The notes beneath the pieces were generated by a model. The model was not told the DNA's origin, ran no database searches, and saw only the letters and a list, made by a program, of their open reading frames with translations. The translations under genes and the position numbers were made by a program. From contig CAMNCH010000011.1 of NCBI GenBank assembly GCA_946534145.1, positions 1 through 37,129 of the forward strand: a DNA stretch of 37,129 nucleotides, in the 5' to 3' direction. This stretch comes from an uncultured Lachnospiraceae bacterium (lineage in GTDB: Bacteria; Bacillota; Clostridia; Lachnospirales; Lachnospiraceae). The first letter of the stretch is position 1. Every line of letters starts with the position of its first letter. Positions 1 to 7,090 of this stretch are shown here, piece after piece.

Positions 1-7
1 GTTCTTA

Positions 8-1120
8 CTAGTTGGTAATAACCTGCTCTGTTTCCTTATCGAATACGTGAATCTTTTCAACGTCAAGAGCGAACTTGATAGCATCGCCGGGTCTTGAAGT
101 TGTTCTGGAGTCAACTCTTGCAGTGATAGGGAACTCAGCAAGATCAAAGTATAAGTAAACTTCTGCACCAAGCAATTCGTAAACCTTAACGGTTGATTCG
201 AATACGCTGTTAGGTGAGGTCTCGATGAACATCTGAGAATCGTAAACGTCTTCAGGACGAACACCGAAGGTAACGGTCTTTCCGTTGTAACCGCCATCGA
301 TAAGCTTCTTGGACTTAGCGGGAGGAAGAGGAATGGACTTACCTGCGATATTGAGGCAAGCAACATCACCCTTAACTTCAACTTCTGCATCAAGGAAGTT
401 CATCTGAGGTGATCCCATGAATCCTGCAACGAAGAGGTTGCAAGGCTTCTCGTAAAGATTCTGAGGTGTATCAACCTGCTGGATAACACCGTCCTTCATA
501 ACTACGATTCTGGTACCAAGTGTCATAGCCTCGGTCTGGTCGTGTGTTACGTAGATGATGGTGGTACCAAGTCTCTGGTGTAACTTAGCGATCTCAATAC
601 GCATCTGTACACGGAGCTTAGCATCAAGGTTGGAAAGAGGCTCGTCCATAAGGAATACCTTAGGGTTACGAACGATAGCACGTCCCATAGCTACACGCTG
701 TCTCTGACCACCGGAAAGAGCCTTGGGTCTTCTGTCAAGAAGGGGAGTAAGGTCAAGAATCTTAGCAGCTTCTTTAACCATCTTATCGATTTCATCCTTC
801 GGAACTTTTCTTAACTTAAGACCGAAAGCCATGTTATCGTATACGGACATGTGAGGGTACAATGCGTAGTTCTGGAATACCATTGCGATATCTCTGTCCT
901 TGGGTTCAACGTCGTTAACTACTCTGTCACCGATCTTCAATTCACCTGAAGAAATATCTTCAAGACCTGCAATCATACGAAGTGTGGTAGACTTACCACA
1001 ACCTGAAGGACCAACGAAGATGATGAACTCTTTATCTGCGATCTCAAGGTTGAAGTTCTTAACTGCTTCAAAACCGTTGGGATATACTTTGCAGATGTTT
1101 TTCATTGATAAACTTGCCAT
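8..1120 (-). CDS. msmK: Sugar ABC transporter ATP-binding protein, MsmK/UgpC/MalK family
   Basis: Cytoplasmic ATPase subunit that powers carbohydrate uptake through ABC permeases. The sequence shows Walker A GPSGCGKST, the Q-loop FQNYALYPH, the ABC signature LSGGQRQR, Walker B VFLMDEPLSNLDA and the H-loop VTHDQTEA, followed by a C-terminal TOBE-like beta-barrel region, as in the MalK/MsmK class (about 370 residues, matching the family). I start at 1120 because AGGAGG lies about 6 bases before this ATG; a longer frame to 1159 has no ribosome site. No permease or binding-protein gene lies on its upstream side, so it is probably a shared ATPase serving several sugar transporters, as described for MsmK in streptococci and MsmX in Bacillus (inference). 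A weak promoter candidate has TATACT on the minus strand at 1169-1174. The gene stops 7 bases from the window edge. Confidence 0.93.
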   Translation of the reverse strand: MASLSMKNICKVYPNGFEAVKNFNLEIADKEFIIFVGPSGCGKSTTLRMIAGLEDISSGELKIGDRVVNDVEPKDRDIAMVFQNYALYPHMSVYDNMAFGLKLRKVPKDEIDKMVKEAAKILDLTPLLDRRPKALSGGQRQRVAMGRAIVRNPKVFLMDEPLSNLDAKLRVQMRIEIAKLHQRLGTTIIYVTHDQTEAMTLGTRIVVMKDGVIQQVDTPQNLYEKPCNLFVAGFMGSPQMNFLDAEVEVKGDVACLNIAGKSIPLPPAKSKKLIDGGYNGKTVTFGVRPEDVYDSQMFIETSPNSVFESTVKVYELLGAEVYLYFDLAEFPITARVDSRTTSRPGDAIKFALDVEKIHVFDKETEQVITN

Positions 1121-1219
1121 AATAATCCTCCTAAGAAATTCGGGGGTATCCCCAATCAATCTGTTAACAGTATATTAAAAACTCTGTTCAAAAGCCATGC
1201 TATATTTGACCAAAATTTC

Positions 1220-1295
1220 GGCTCATCCTTGTTAATATTGCCTATTTTCCGCTCTCACGAGTCGGAGTATGGGCATCTTTTCTAAAGGATGAGCC
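1220..1295. repeat. 76-nt near-continuous inverted repeat / structured element
   Basis: Two perfect 11-base arms, GGCTCATCCTT (1220-1230) and AAGGATGAGCC (1285-1295), enclose a second imperfect stem built from GCCTATTTTCCGCTC and GAGTCGGAGTATGGGC around a TCAC loop. Read as plus-strand RNA the inner stem is held by G-U wobbles that become A-C mismatches on the other strand, which hints that plus-strand RNA, if any, is the folded form. It lies between the end of the diguanylate cyclase gene and the ABC ATPase gene. It has no clear T-tract, and I do not recognise it as a known riboswitch class. It might be a bidirectional terminator, a small RNA or a dispersed palindromic repeat. Confidence 0.7.
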
Positions 1296-1324
1296 TTTGA
1301 GTGTACATATTGACTATAGGGTTT

Positions 1325-2806
1325 TTACATCTCTTCATTGTAGAAGACAAGCTGGTTTTTTCCGCGCTTTTTTGCCTTATAAAGTGCCTGATCCGCCGCC
1401 ATGTAAAGGTCCTTAAAGGTCTTGGCGTCGTCCGGGAAAATAGCCGCTCCGATGCTGGCTGACGCAGAATATTTTACATAGTCTCCGCCCGCTTTAAAGT
1501 CATGGAAGAATCTGGTAATACGATTGGCTTCTCTTTCTATGATAAGGTCGTCGGTTATGTCTCTTAGGAAAACCATGAATTCATCGCCGCCGGTTCTTCC
1601 GATAATGTCGGTGTTTCTGAATTCGGTTCTGATCTCTCTTCCGAGAGTCTTAAGAAGAGTATCACCGAAGGCATGGCCCATGGTATCGTTAATCTTCTTA
1701 AAGTTATCGATATCCAGAATGAACATCATGCCCCTTGAATCCGGGTTATTCTCAATATATTCTTTTATCTTACGCTCGGTTGCCGCTTTGTTGTAAAGCT
1801 CCGTCAGAAGGTCTGTGTCCGCTTTGTCCTCGAGAACCTTGCCTCTTTCTTTGGACTTAAGGGAAACAAACACCGAAATGCTGACAACAAAGATAATAAA
1901 TATAACTATAACGATACCAATCTTTACAGCGGTGCCACGGATGCTGCCGAAGTATTTGTCAGAGACCTTGTCTATATATGTCTGACGGACTCCGTATACA
2001 AGTCTCATATCGTCATGGCTGACAGGAGCCGTAATAAGGGTACGTATGTCACCGTCATGCTCTACCGAAATGTCGGCCACTCTCTTTTTATTGTATTTGT
2101 TGTCAAAATCTGCATAAGCATCTTCGTCGGCTTCTTTTTTGATACAATCCAGGAGATTGTCCGCCGCCAGGAATCTGCTGTCGGTATCGTTGTATTTGTC
2201 AAAGCAACCCACAAGATTGCCTTTTTTGTCCACAACGGCCAAAAAAGCCACATCATCGTAAGGTGAACTCATAAATTTCTCACCCACATCGGTGAGATAA
2301 GTTATGGAAATAATGTAATCACTATTCTTGTAAGGGAGCACCACGAGGAGCATGTCGTCCTTGTAAATGTTATTGTCCCTTCTTTTGATAGTGGCAAAAA
2401 CACTTGTGTGGCCTGCGTAAGGCTCCAAAGAAAAGGTGGCTTCCGCAGCTCCCGTTTCGTCACATATCAGTTTGTTGCCGCGACAAAAATAAATGTGGCT
2501 TACATCTGTCTTGCCCACAATTTCCGTCGCAAAAGCCCGGGTCTCAATCTGCCCGAGTTCAAAATTCTGTCCGCGGGAAAATTCAACGAGCGCCATCGTT
2601 TCTCCGATGATGTGCTCAACACGCGAGTCAAGCTGTTCTGCCCACGTATTAACGTATCCCTCCAGACGGTCCCTGCTTAAGTCCTCGGACATGGTCTTTC
2701 CGTCCCTTAAGAACTTGGCCAGCATGAACACAATGATAATCACAAAGGCGACGCCTATAAGCGCCCACGACAACACCGTCACCTTTGTCTGTCTGCCGTC
2801 ATCCAT
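1325..2806 (-). CDS. Membrane diguanylate cyclase with extracytoplasmic Cache-like sensor and GGDEF domain
   Basis: Predicted to make c-di-GMP from two GTP. Layout (493 aa from the chosen start): TM helix at about 13-33, an extracytoplasmic region of about 250 residues typical of double-Cache sensors, a second TM helix (AVKIGIVIVIFIIFVVSISV) and a cytoplasmic GGDEF domain. The active-site motif GGDEF is intact at about 406-410, and the inhibitory I-site RNTD at 397-400 has the canonical five-residue spacing, so product inhibition is expected. No EAL domain is present. The start at 2806 is chosen because GGGAGGT lies about 9 bases upstream; the longer frame from 2827 has that ribosome site inside it. 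A strong promoter with a palindrome lies directly upstream (2826-2864), so the gene is probably a single transcription unit. The sensed ligand cannot be read from the sequence. Confidence 0.92.
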   Translation of the reverse strand: MDDGRQTKVTVLSWALIGVAFVIIIVFMLAKFLRDGKTMSEDLSRDRLEGYVNTWAEQLDSRVEHIIGETMALVEFSRGQNFELGQIETRAFATEIVGKTDVSHIYFCRGNKLICDETGAAEATFSLEPYAGHTSVFATIKRRDNNIYKDDMLLVVLPYKNSDYIISITYLTDVGEKFMSSPYDDVAFLAVVDKKGNLVGCFDKYNDTDSRFLAADNLLDCIKKEADEDAYADFDNKYNKKRVADISVEHDGDIRTLITAPVSHDDMRLVYGVRQTYIDKVSDKYFGSIRGTAVKIGIVIVIFIIFVVSISVFVSLKSKERGKVLEDKADTDLLTELYNKAATERKIKEYIENNPDSRGMMFILDIDNFKKINDTMGHAFGDTLLKTLGREIRTEFRNTDIIGRTGGDEFMVFLRDITDDLIIEREANRITRFFHDFKAGGDYVKYSASASIGAAIFPDDAKTFKDLYMAADQALYKAKKRGKNQLVFYNEEM

Positions 2807-2825
2807 TTTTTGCATACCTCCCGAC

Positions 2826-2864
2826 ATTACATAATGTTATACCCTTATGTAATACCCACCTCAA
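2826..2864 (-). promoter_or_regulatory. Sigma-A promoter of the diguanylate cyclase gene with palindromic operator candidate
   Basis: On the minus strand -35 TTGAGG (2859-2864) and -10 TATAAC (2836-2841) are separated by exactly 17 bases. A perfect 9-base inverted repeat, ATTACATAA (2826-2834) and TTATGTAAT (2845-2853), embraces the -10 box, the expected place for a repressor. The binding protein is unknown. Confidence 0.65.
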
Positions 2865-2875
2865 AAATAACTGTA

Positions 2876-3742
2876 CTAATTCGCCTTAGGCTCTTCCCCT
2901 GAGTCTGCAGCGACATTCTCATCCGAGGTTTCTTCCGTATGTTCCCCTTCGCCCTCACTTTCTGTTTCGGTAGCACTCACTGTCCATGCCATGTCATCGG
3001 AAGCCTGAGCGGCTTCGGGCTCAAAACGCTTAAATGTCTTGTCATAAAGCTTTGCGCAGGCATAAGCGGGAAGTGAAAACCAGAAAAGATATGTAAGAGG
3101 CATAAGCCACATCATAGCTTCAAATCTCTCTATAAAGTAAATAATGGCCACGGGAATGAGCGTAACAATAACCATGAGTATGGTCTTGGGAAGTGCCAGG
3201 ATACTCATGAAAAACGCATTCTTAACCGTGCCCTTTACAGTATTCTCAAAGTGCGAAAGAATAGGGAACACATACAGAATAATAAAATAAAGGAATATTG
3301 CTGCTGCCGCCGATGCCGCAAAGAAAACGGTGGCATGTTCCATAAGATGAATATAGGTAAAGTTAAAAATAAGCAGTGCTCCGATAAGCATCGAAACAGT
3401 CCAGATAATGGTGGCCTGCTTGAAGTTTAACTTAAATGACTTAAAGAAGTCCCTGGTAATATAACCTTCTTCGTTTCTGACCATCTTAAGGCATACATAA
3501 TGAAGGGCGGTGAATGCCGCACCGATAGGCATGGATGCCACAAGAATCAGTGCATACAAAAGAAACTGGGTACCTGTTGAAGGTATAAACGATTCGCCCT
3601 GAGCCACAACTGTCTTGAAAAAGAAATAAGCCACAATTCCGGGGGGCAAAAAGAACAGAATCGTAAGAATATTAAGCCAAAGAATATCCGTCATCCTGCT
3701 TAAAAATTTCATCAGCGGGCTGTCTAAACTCAAAAATTTCAT
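2876..3742 (-). CDS. DUF624/YesL-family integral membrane protein with acidic tail
   Basis: A small polytopic membrane protein. The N-terminus MKFLSLDSPLMKFLSRMTDI, followed by the helix LWLNILTILFFLPPGIVAYF, is the hallmark of the DUF624 (YesL) family, which in Firmicutes usually accompanies carbohydrate ABC transporters; its biochemical role is not established. About five hydrophobic segments are visible, then a strongly acidic, disordered-looking cytoplasmic tail of about 50 residues rich in E, S and T, longer than I expect for the family. The start at 3742 is set by GGAGG about 10 bases upstream; the frame extending to 3787 is not supported. It lies between the diguanylate cyclase and HD-GYP genes. 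No transporter permease is adjacent, so its partner may be elsewhere. Confidence 0.85.
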   Translation of the reverse strand: MKFLSLDSPLMKFLSRMTDILWLNILTILFFLPPGIVAYFFFKTVVAQGESFIPSTGTQFLLYALILVASMPIGAAFTALHYVCLKMVRNEEGYITRDFFKSFKLNFKQATIIWTVSMLIGALLIFNFTYIHLMEHATVFFAASAAAAIFLYFIILYVFPILSHFENTVKGTVKNAFFMSILALPKTILMVIVTLIPVAIIYFIERFEAMMWLMPLTYLFWFSLPAYACAKLYDKTFKRFEPEAAQASDDMAWTVSATETESEGEGEHTEETSDENVAADSGEEPKAN

Positions 3743-3839
3743 TAATCCATTTCCTCCATGTAAAACGGCGCAATGCACCGCGCGCAACCAGTATTTTTGC
3801 GCTCATTCTCAAAAGAGAAAGCGGTAGGGGCAAAACTCC

Positions 3840-5093
3840 CTACTGCTTGATCTGCTTGTATGTAGTTTCGTAATTGTCCTGAAGTTTTCTGTACATGGCA
3901 AGCATTTCATCGGTCTTAACCTTAACACCGGCCATAATCTCATCATAATAGTTAACGGCTATTCTGACCACTTCTTTGGAAAGTTTGCCTTTCTCGGCTT
4001 CTTCCTTAAGTATTGAAACAACCACATTGGCGGGTTTGGGGTCACGATAGCTTCGGGGATTGGTAAGACCGGTGATGGTATCGGCCACCTGCAGTATCCT
4101 CATAAGGCGGTTTAACTGGTCCGACTTTAAATGCTTGGGATAGCCGCTTCCGTCGCATCTTTCGTGGTGAGCCATAATAACTTCCAGAACGCCTTCGTCG
4201 ATTCGTCCCTTAAGAATTGACTCCGCCACTTCTACGTGGGTTCGAAGGGTCTGCATTTCTTCGTCCGTAAGCTTTCTGGGAGCTTCGCTTATGTCCTTGG
4301 AAATGGCGCACATTCCCGCATCGTGAAGAAGTGTGGCGTAAAACAGTATTTCTTTTTCATCGTCGCTTATCATAAGCCTTTCACCGAGAGACTGCGCAAC
4401 CTGCACACAGGTAACCGAGTCAAGCATTGTGTACTCGCTTCTGAAGCCTACGATGTACATAAGTCCCACAAGGAAGTCACGCTTTTCCTCGTCGGTAAAA
4501 ATAAGATATTCGTAAAGCTCCGCCAGTTCTCTCTTGTATTCGCCGGAAGAAAGCTTGCTGAATACTTCGTATTTTTTCTCAGCCTGATAAAGAAGGTCCA
4601 GTGCTTTGGGGGAGTATTTGGTGCCCGCCTGCTTCTGGAACATCATATAGTCAAACTTGCCGCCGAGAATGTTGGAAAACAGGTCCATCTTCTCAGCTAC
4701 GTTAAGGCAGTGAATAATCTCGTCAAACTCATAATTCGTCTTGGGAACCTGAGTAAAGTCCGTGTGGTGATAAAGTACGATTTTGGCTCTATCCTTGAAG
4801 GGAGTCAGATAAAGAAGGAACAAATATCCGTAAATCGAATGGGGCATGTATTCCTTGGTCTCATAGCCTAACTGGTCCTTCATGTAATCGGTCTTGTATG
4901 CGCCGAGGTCATGAAGAGTAGCAAGGAAAGCAAACTCCGCCAGCTCATACATCTCATATTTTTTGTCCATGCACTGAAGCATGCGGTAAAGAATATAAGA
5001 GGTACGGGCACCATGATTCATGACCTTGGGGTCAAGACACCTCATTACGTCTCTGAATATGTAGTAAATGTCCTTGCTGTGAACAAGATTCAT
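3840..5093 (-). CDS. Tandem HD / divergent HD-GYP protein, probable c-di-GMP phosphodiesterase
   Basis: A soluble 417-residue protein with two HD-type domains. The first has H27, HD at 61-62, H85 and HH at 109-110. The second is HD-GYP-like: HD at 257-258, H286, HHE at 309-311, DGSGYP at 314-319 and the downstream RILQVADTITGLTNPRSYR signature. Two canonical features are absent: the first metal-ligand histidine of the HD-GYP helix (SVTCVQVAQSLGERL has none), and the lysine of HDxGK, replaced by Met (HDAGM). Hydrolysis of c-di-GMP is the family function, but activity is uncertain. The start at 5093 follows AAGGGAG by 9 bases; an upstream ATG at 5126 overlaps the previous gene and has a poorer site. 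It is the last gene of a lipase-acetyltransferase-HD-GYP operon. Confidence 0.85.
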   Translation of the reverse strand: MNLVHSKDIYYIFRDVMRCLDPKVMNHGARTSYILYRMLQCMDKKYEMYELAEFAFLATLHDLGAYKTDYMKDQLGYETKEYMPHSIYGYLFLLYLTPFKDRAKIVLYHHTDFTQVPKTNYEFDEIIHCLNVAEKMDLFSNILGGKFDYMMFQKQAGTKYSPKALDLLYQAEKKYEVFSKLSSGEYKRELAELYEYLIFTDEEKRDFLVGLMYIVGFRSEYTMLDSVTCVQVAQSLGERLMISDDEKEILFYATLLHDAGMCAISKDISEAPRKLTDEEMQTLRTHVEVAESILKGRIDEGVLEVIMAHHERCDGSGYPKHLKSDQLNRLMRILQVADTITGLTNPRSYRDPKPANVVVSILKEEAEKGKLSKEVVRIAVNYYDEIMAGVKVKTDEMLAMYRKLQDNYETTYKQIKQ

Positions 5094-5115
5094 AGGGTTA
5101 AGCTCCCTTGGATTA

Positions 5116-5601
5116 TTATTCCGCATCAGGCTTTATCTTAACCATACAGCGCATGGGAAGATAAGTGATACCGTCGGCGGTCTTCATGTCGTCCGTCTTA
5201 ATAAATCCCAATTTCTCGTAAAAGCCTATTGCATAAGGTGCAGCGTTGACCGTAAGCTGAACGCAGCCTTCGTCAAGATATGTCTGCTGAAGCGCCGCTA
5301 CGAGCTTTCTGCCGATTCCCATACCATGGAATTTTTCATCCACAAAAAGAAGGGAAACGTGACAGCCCGCTCTGAGAGCCGCCATTCCGACTATCCGCTC
5401 TCTTTCTTTGGCCACCATTACCTTAAACTCTCCGCACAGAAACATTTTGTAAAGCTGTTCGCCGGAAATAAACTCAAGGAAATGATCCGCACCTTCCTGC
5501 GTATACTCCGGAGCCTCAAACTTTAAGAAAGTACGCCAGGCAACCTCCATGGCGCTTTCCCATTCGTCCTGCCGTGCGGGAGCGATTACAATATTATTCA
5601 T
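5116..5601 (-). CDS. GNAT-family N-acetyltransferase
   Basis: A 161-residue GCN5-related acetyltransferase predicted to move an acetyl group from acetyl-CoA to an unidentified amine. The central strand-turn FVDEKFHGMGIGRKLVAAL contains the acetyl-CoA pyrophosphate-binding pattern Q/R-x-x-G-x-G/A in the form HGMGIG, and the C-terminal AIGFYEKLGFIKT is the typical motif B. The preceding strand (GCHVSLLFVDEKF) is also family-like. It starts with ATG preceded by GGAG, and its first 8 bases overlap the end of the upstream alpha/beta hydrolase gene, implying translational coupling. The stop is 22 bases before the HD-GYP start. Substrate unknown; it could act on a small molecule, a peptide or a ribosomal protein. 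Confidence 0.9.
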   Translation of the reverse strand: MNNIVIAPARQDEWESAMEVAWRTFLKFEAPEYTQEGADHFLEFISGEQLYKMFLCGEFKVMVAKERERIVGMAALRAGCHVSLLFVDEKFHGMGIGRKLVAALQQTYLDEGCVQLTVNAAPYAIGFYEKLGFIKTDDMKTADGITYLPMRCMVKIKPDAE

Positions 5602-6526
5602 TGCCGTCTCCGACTATCCAATTGTATATGTCTTCGTAGACGGTTTCTTTGTCAAGTTCGTTAAGAATCTCGTGTCTGTCGCCTTCGTAAAGTTTGAACT
5701 TCACACGCTGCATGCCCTGGGCGATGAAAGAATCATAAACCTTCTTGGGACCTTCACCGTAATTGCCCACAGGGTCTTCGGAACCGCTTATAATGAAGAC
5801 TCTTAGTGTAACGGGCATCTTGGAAACATAAGAATCCTTGTAAAGCCTTGAAATAGTCTCGGCCAGAGTCTTGAATCCGTTGCCGGTAAAAACAAATCCG
5901 CAAAGAGGATCGGCAATATACCTGTCAACTACCGCCTCGTCTTTGGTAAGCCAGTCAACCGGGGTACGGGGATTCTTGATACGTTTCAGATATGCTCCCG
6001 TAGCAGCCTTGTCCGCTATCTTACAAGGTTTGGCGTACTGTCCGAAAAGAGATGCGACAGCGACTATAACCTTCAGGCCAAGCACTCTTATCTTCGGTTC
6101 CATGCCGGTACCCATAATGATGGCGCCTTCTATGCCTTTACCGTAGCGGCACAGATAATTCCTCAAAATGTAAGAACCCATGGAGTGACCCAAAATAAAA
6201 TAAGGTACTCCCGGGTAAGCTTCCTGATTCATCTTTTTAAGTCTGTGAACATCTCTTACAACCACCGTGGCAGGATCCTGTTTGCAAAAGAAACCGGGTC
6301 CTTTATCCGTGATGCTCTTACCGTGTCCCAGATGGTCTTCGGCAGTTACCATTATGCCTTTCTGCGTCATATACTCGGCGAATGCTTCGTATCTGTCCAC
6401 ATGCTCGGCCATCCCGTGCACTATCTGAAGAATATACCTGGGGGATCCGTCATCCGGAATCCATCTTACCGCATGAAGCTTTGTAAGGTTATCTCTTGAC
6501 TCAAACTCAAAATCTTCTCTTATCAT
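5594..6526 (-). CDS. Alpha/beta hydrolase, lysophospholipase / monoacylglycerol lipase-like
   Basis: A 310-residue serine hydrolase of the PldB/Hydrolase_4 type. Visible features are the oxyanion strand ILQIVHGMAEHVDRYEAFAE, the motif TAEDHLGHGKS, the nucleophile elbow GHSMGS, an acid in ISGSEDPVGNYG and the catalytic histidine in LYEGDRHEILNE. All match the family pattern for enzymes releasing fatty acids from monoacylglycerols or lysophospholipids. There is no signal peptide, so a cytoplasmic or membrane-peripheral enzyme is expected. The start at 6526 is preceded by GGGAG at 6 bases; the frame from 6547 would begin upstream of this ribosome site. First gene of a three-gene operon driven by a near-consensus promoter at 6561-6589. 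The physiological lipid is unknown. Confidence 0.9.
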   Translation of the reverse strand: MIREDFEFESRDNLTKLHAVRWIPDDGSPRYILQIVHGMAEHVDRYEAFAEYMTQKGIMVTAEDHLGHGKSITDKGPGFFCKQDPATVVVRDVHRLKKMNQEAYPGVPYFILGHSMGSYILRNYLCRYGKGIEGAIIMGTGMEPKIRVLGLKVIVAVASLFGQYAKPCKIADKAATGAYLKRIKNPRTPVDWLTKDEAVVDRYIADPLCGFVFTGNGFKTLAETISRLYKDSYVSKMPVTLRVFIISGSEDPVGNYGEGPKKVYDSFIAQGMQRVKFKLYEGDRHEILNELDKETVYEDIYNWIVGDGNE

Positions 6527-6560
6527 CTGCTTCTCCCGTATATACACTTATACAGAATCT

Positions 6561-6589
6561 ATTATAATCCAAGGATGTTCTTTGTGCAA
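6561..6589 (-). promoter_or_regulatory. Sigma-A promoter of the lipase-GNAT-HD-GYP operon
   Basis: Minus strand: -35 TTGCAC (6584-6589), 17-base spacer, -10 TATAAT (6561-6566), a near-consensus match. The expected transcript start lies about 30 bases before the hydrolase start codon. Confidence 0.8.
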
Positions 6590-6594
6590 CTGCA

Positions 6595-6624
6595 ACAAAA
6601 CCGGAGCAACAAGTGCTCCGGTTT
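6595..6624 (-). terminator. Intrinsic terminator after the ACT-domain gene
   Basis: An 11-bp perfect stem AAACCGGAGCA / TGCTCCGGTTT (6598-6608 with 6614-6624) with a 5-base loop, followed on the minus strand by a T-rich run (TTTTGTTG). It sits 5 bases after the stop codon of the ACT-domain gene and directly before the next promoter. Confidence 0.85.
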
Positions 6625-6628
6625 AATA

Positions 6629-7033
6629 CTAGCAAAGTGAAAAGCCTTTATTTTTAAGGTTATTCTCCACTTCCCTTGCATCCTCCGTATGAAGAATCAT
6701 GATGGGGCATCCGCTTTCACGGTTAAAGGAAAGATAGAGGTAATCAACATTTATATAAGCATCGTCAAGAGCCTGTAAGAGGCGCTTTAAGTTACCTACT
6801 TCATCCTTAATCTCTACGCCGATTACATCGGTAAGCTTACATATGATACCGTGCTCGGAAAGGACCTTGCATGCTTTGTCGGGGTCGCTTACCACCATTC
6901 TTACAATACCGTATTCGGCGGAATCGTTGGTGACGGAACCAAGAATGTTGATGTCCTCGTCCGCTATAATGCTTGCGATTTCAAGCATCTTGCCCTTAAC
7001 GTTTTCGGCATAAATTGAAACCTGTTTTAACAT
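6629..7033 (-). CDS. Tandem ACT-domain protein
   Basis: A 134-residue protein made of two ACT-like beta-alpha-beta repeats and nothing else. The first is VSIYAENVKGKMLEIASIIA...INILGSVTNDSAEYGIVRMVV and the second is IGVEIKDEVGNLKRLLQALDDAYINVDYLYLSF. ACT modules bind amino acids and usually regulate enzymes; stand-alone tandem forms occur in Clostridia and their role is not settled. The start at 7033 follows AAGGAG by 9 bases; the longer frame from 7057 lacks a site. It follows metG by 57 bases that contain a GGCGCG hairpin (7061-7081) without T-tract, so it is probably co-transcribed with metG under the methionine T-box. An amino-acid-sensing link with methionine is an inference from this position only. 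Confidence 0.85.
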   Translation of the reverse strand: MLKQVSIYAENVKGKMLEIASIIADEDINILGSVTNDSAEYGIVRMVVSDPDKACKVLSEHGIICKLTDVIGVEIKDEVGNLKRLLQALDDAYINVDYLYLSFNRESGCPIMILHTEDAREVENNLKNKGFSLC

Positions 7034-7090
7034 TGGACAGTTCTCCTTATACGACAATTCGGCGCGCCATGAAGACGCGCCTTTATTATT

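Noticed and set aside
4236..4871. 211-codon open frame on the plus strand
   Set aside because: Antisense to the HD-GYP-like gene, whose motifs are in frame; no Shine-Dalgarno and composition is that of a shadow frame.
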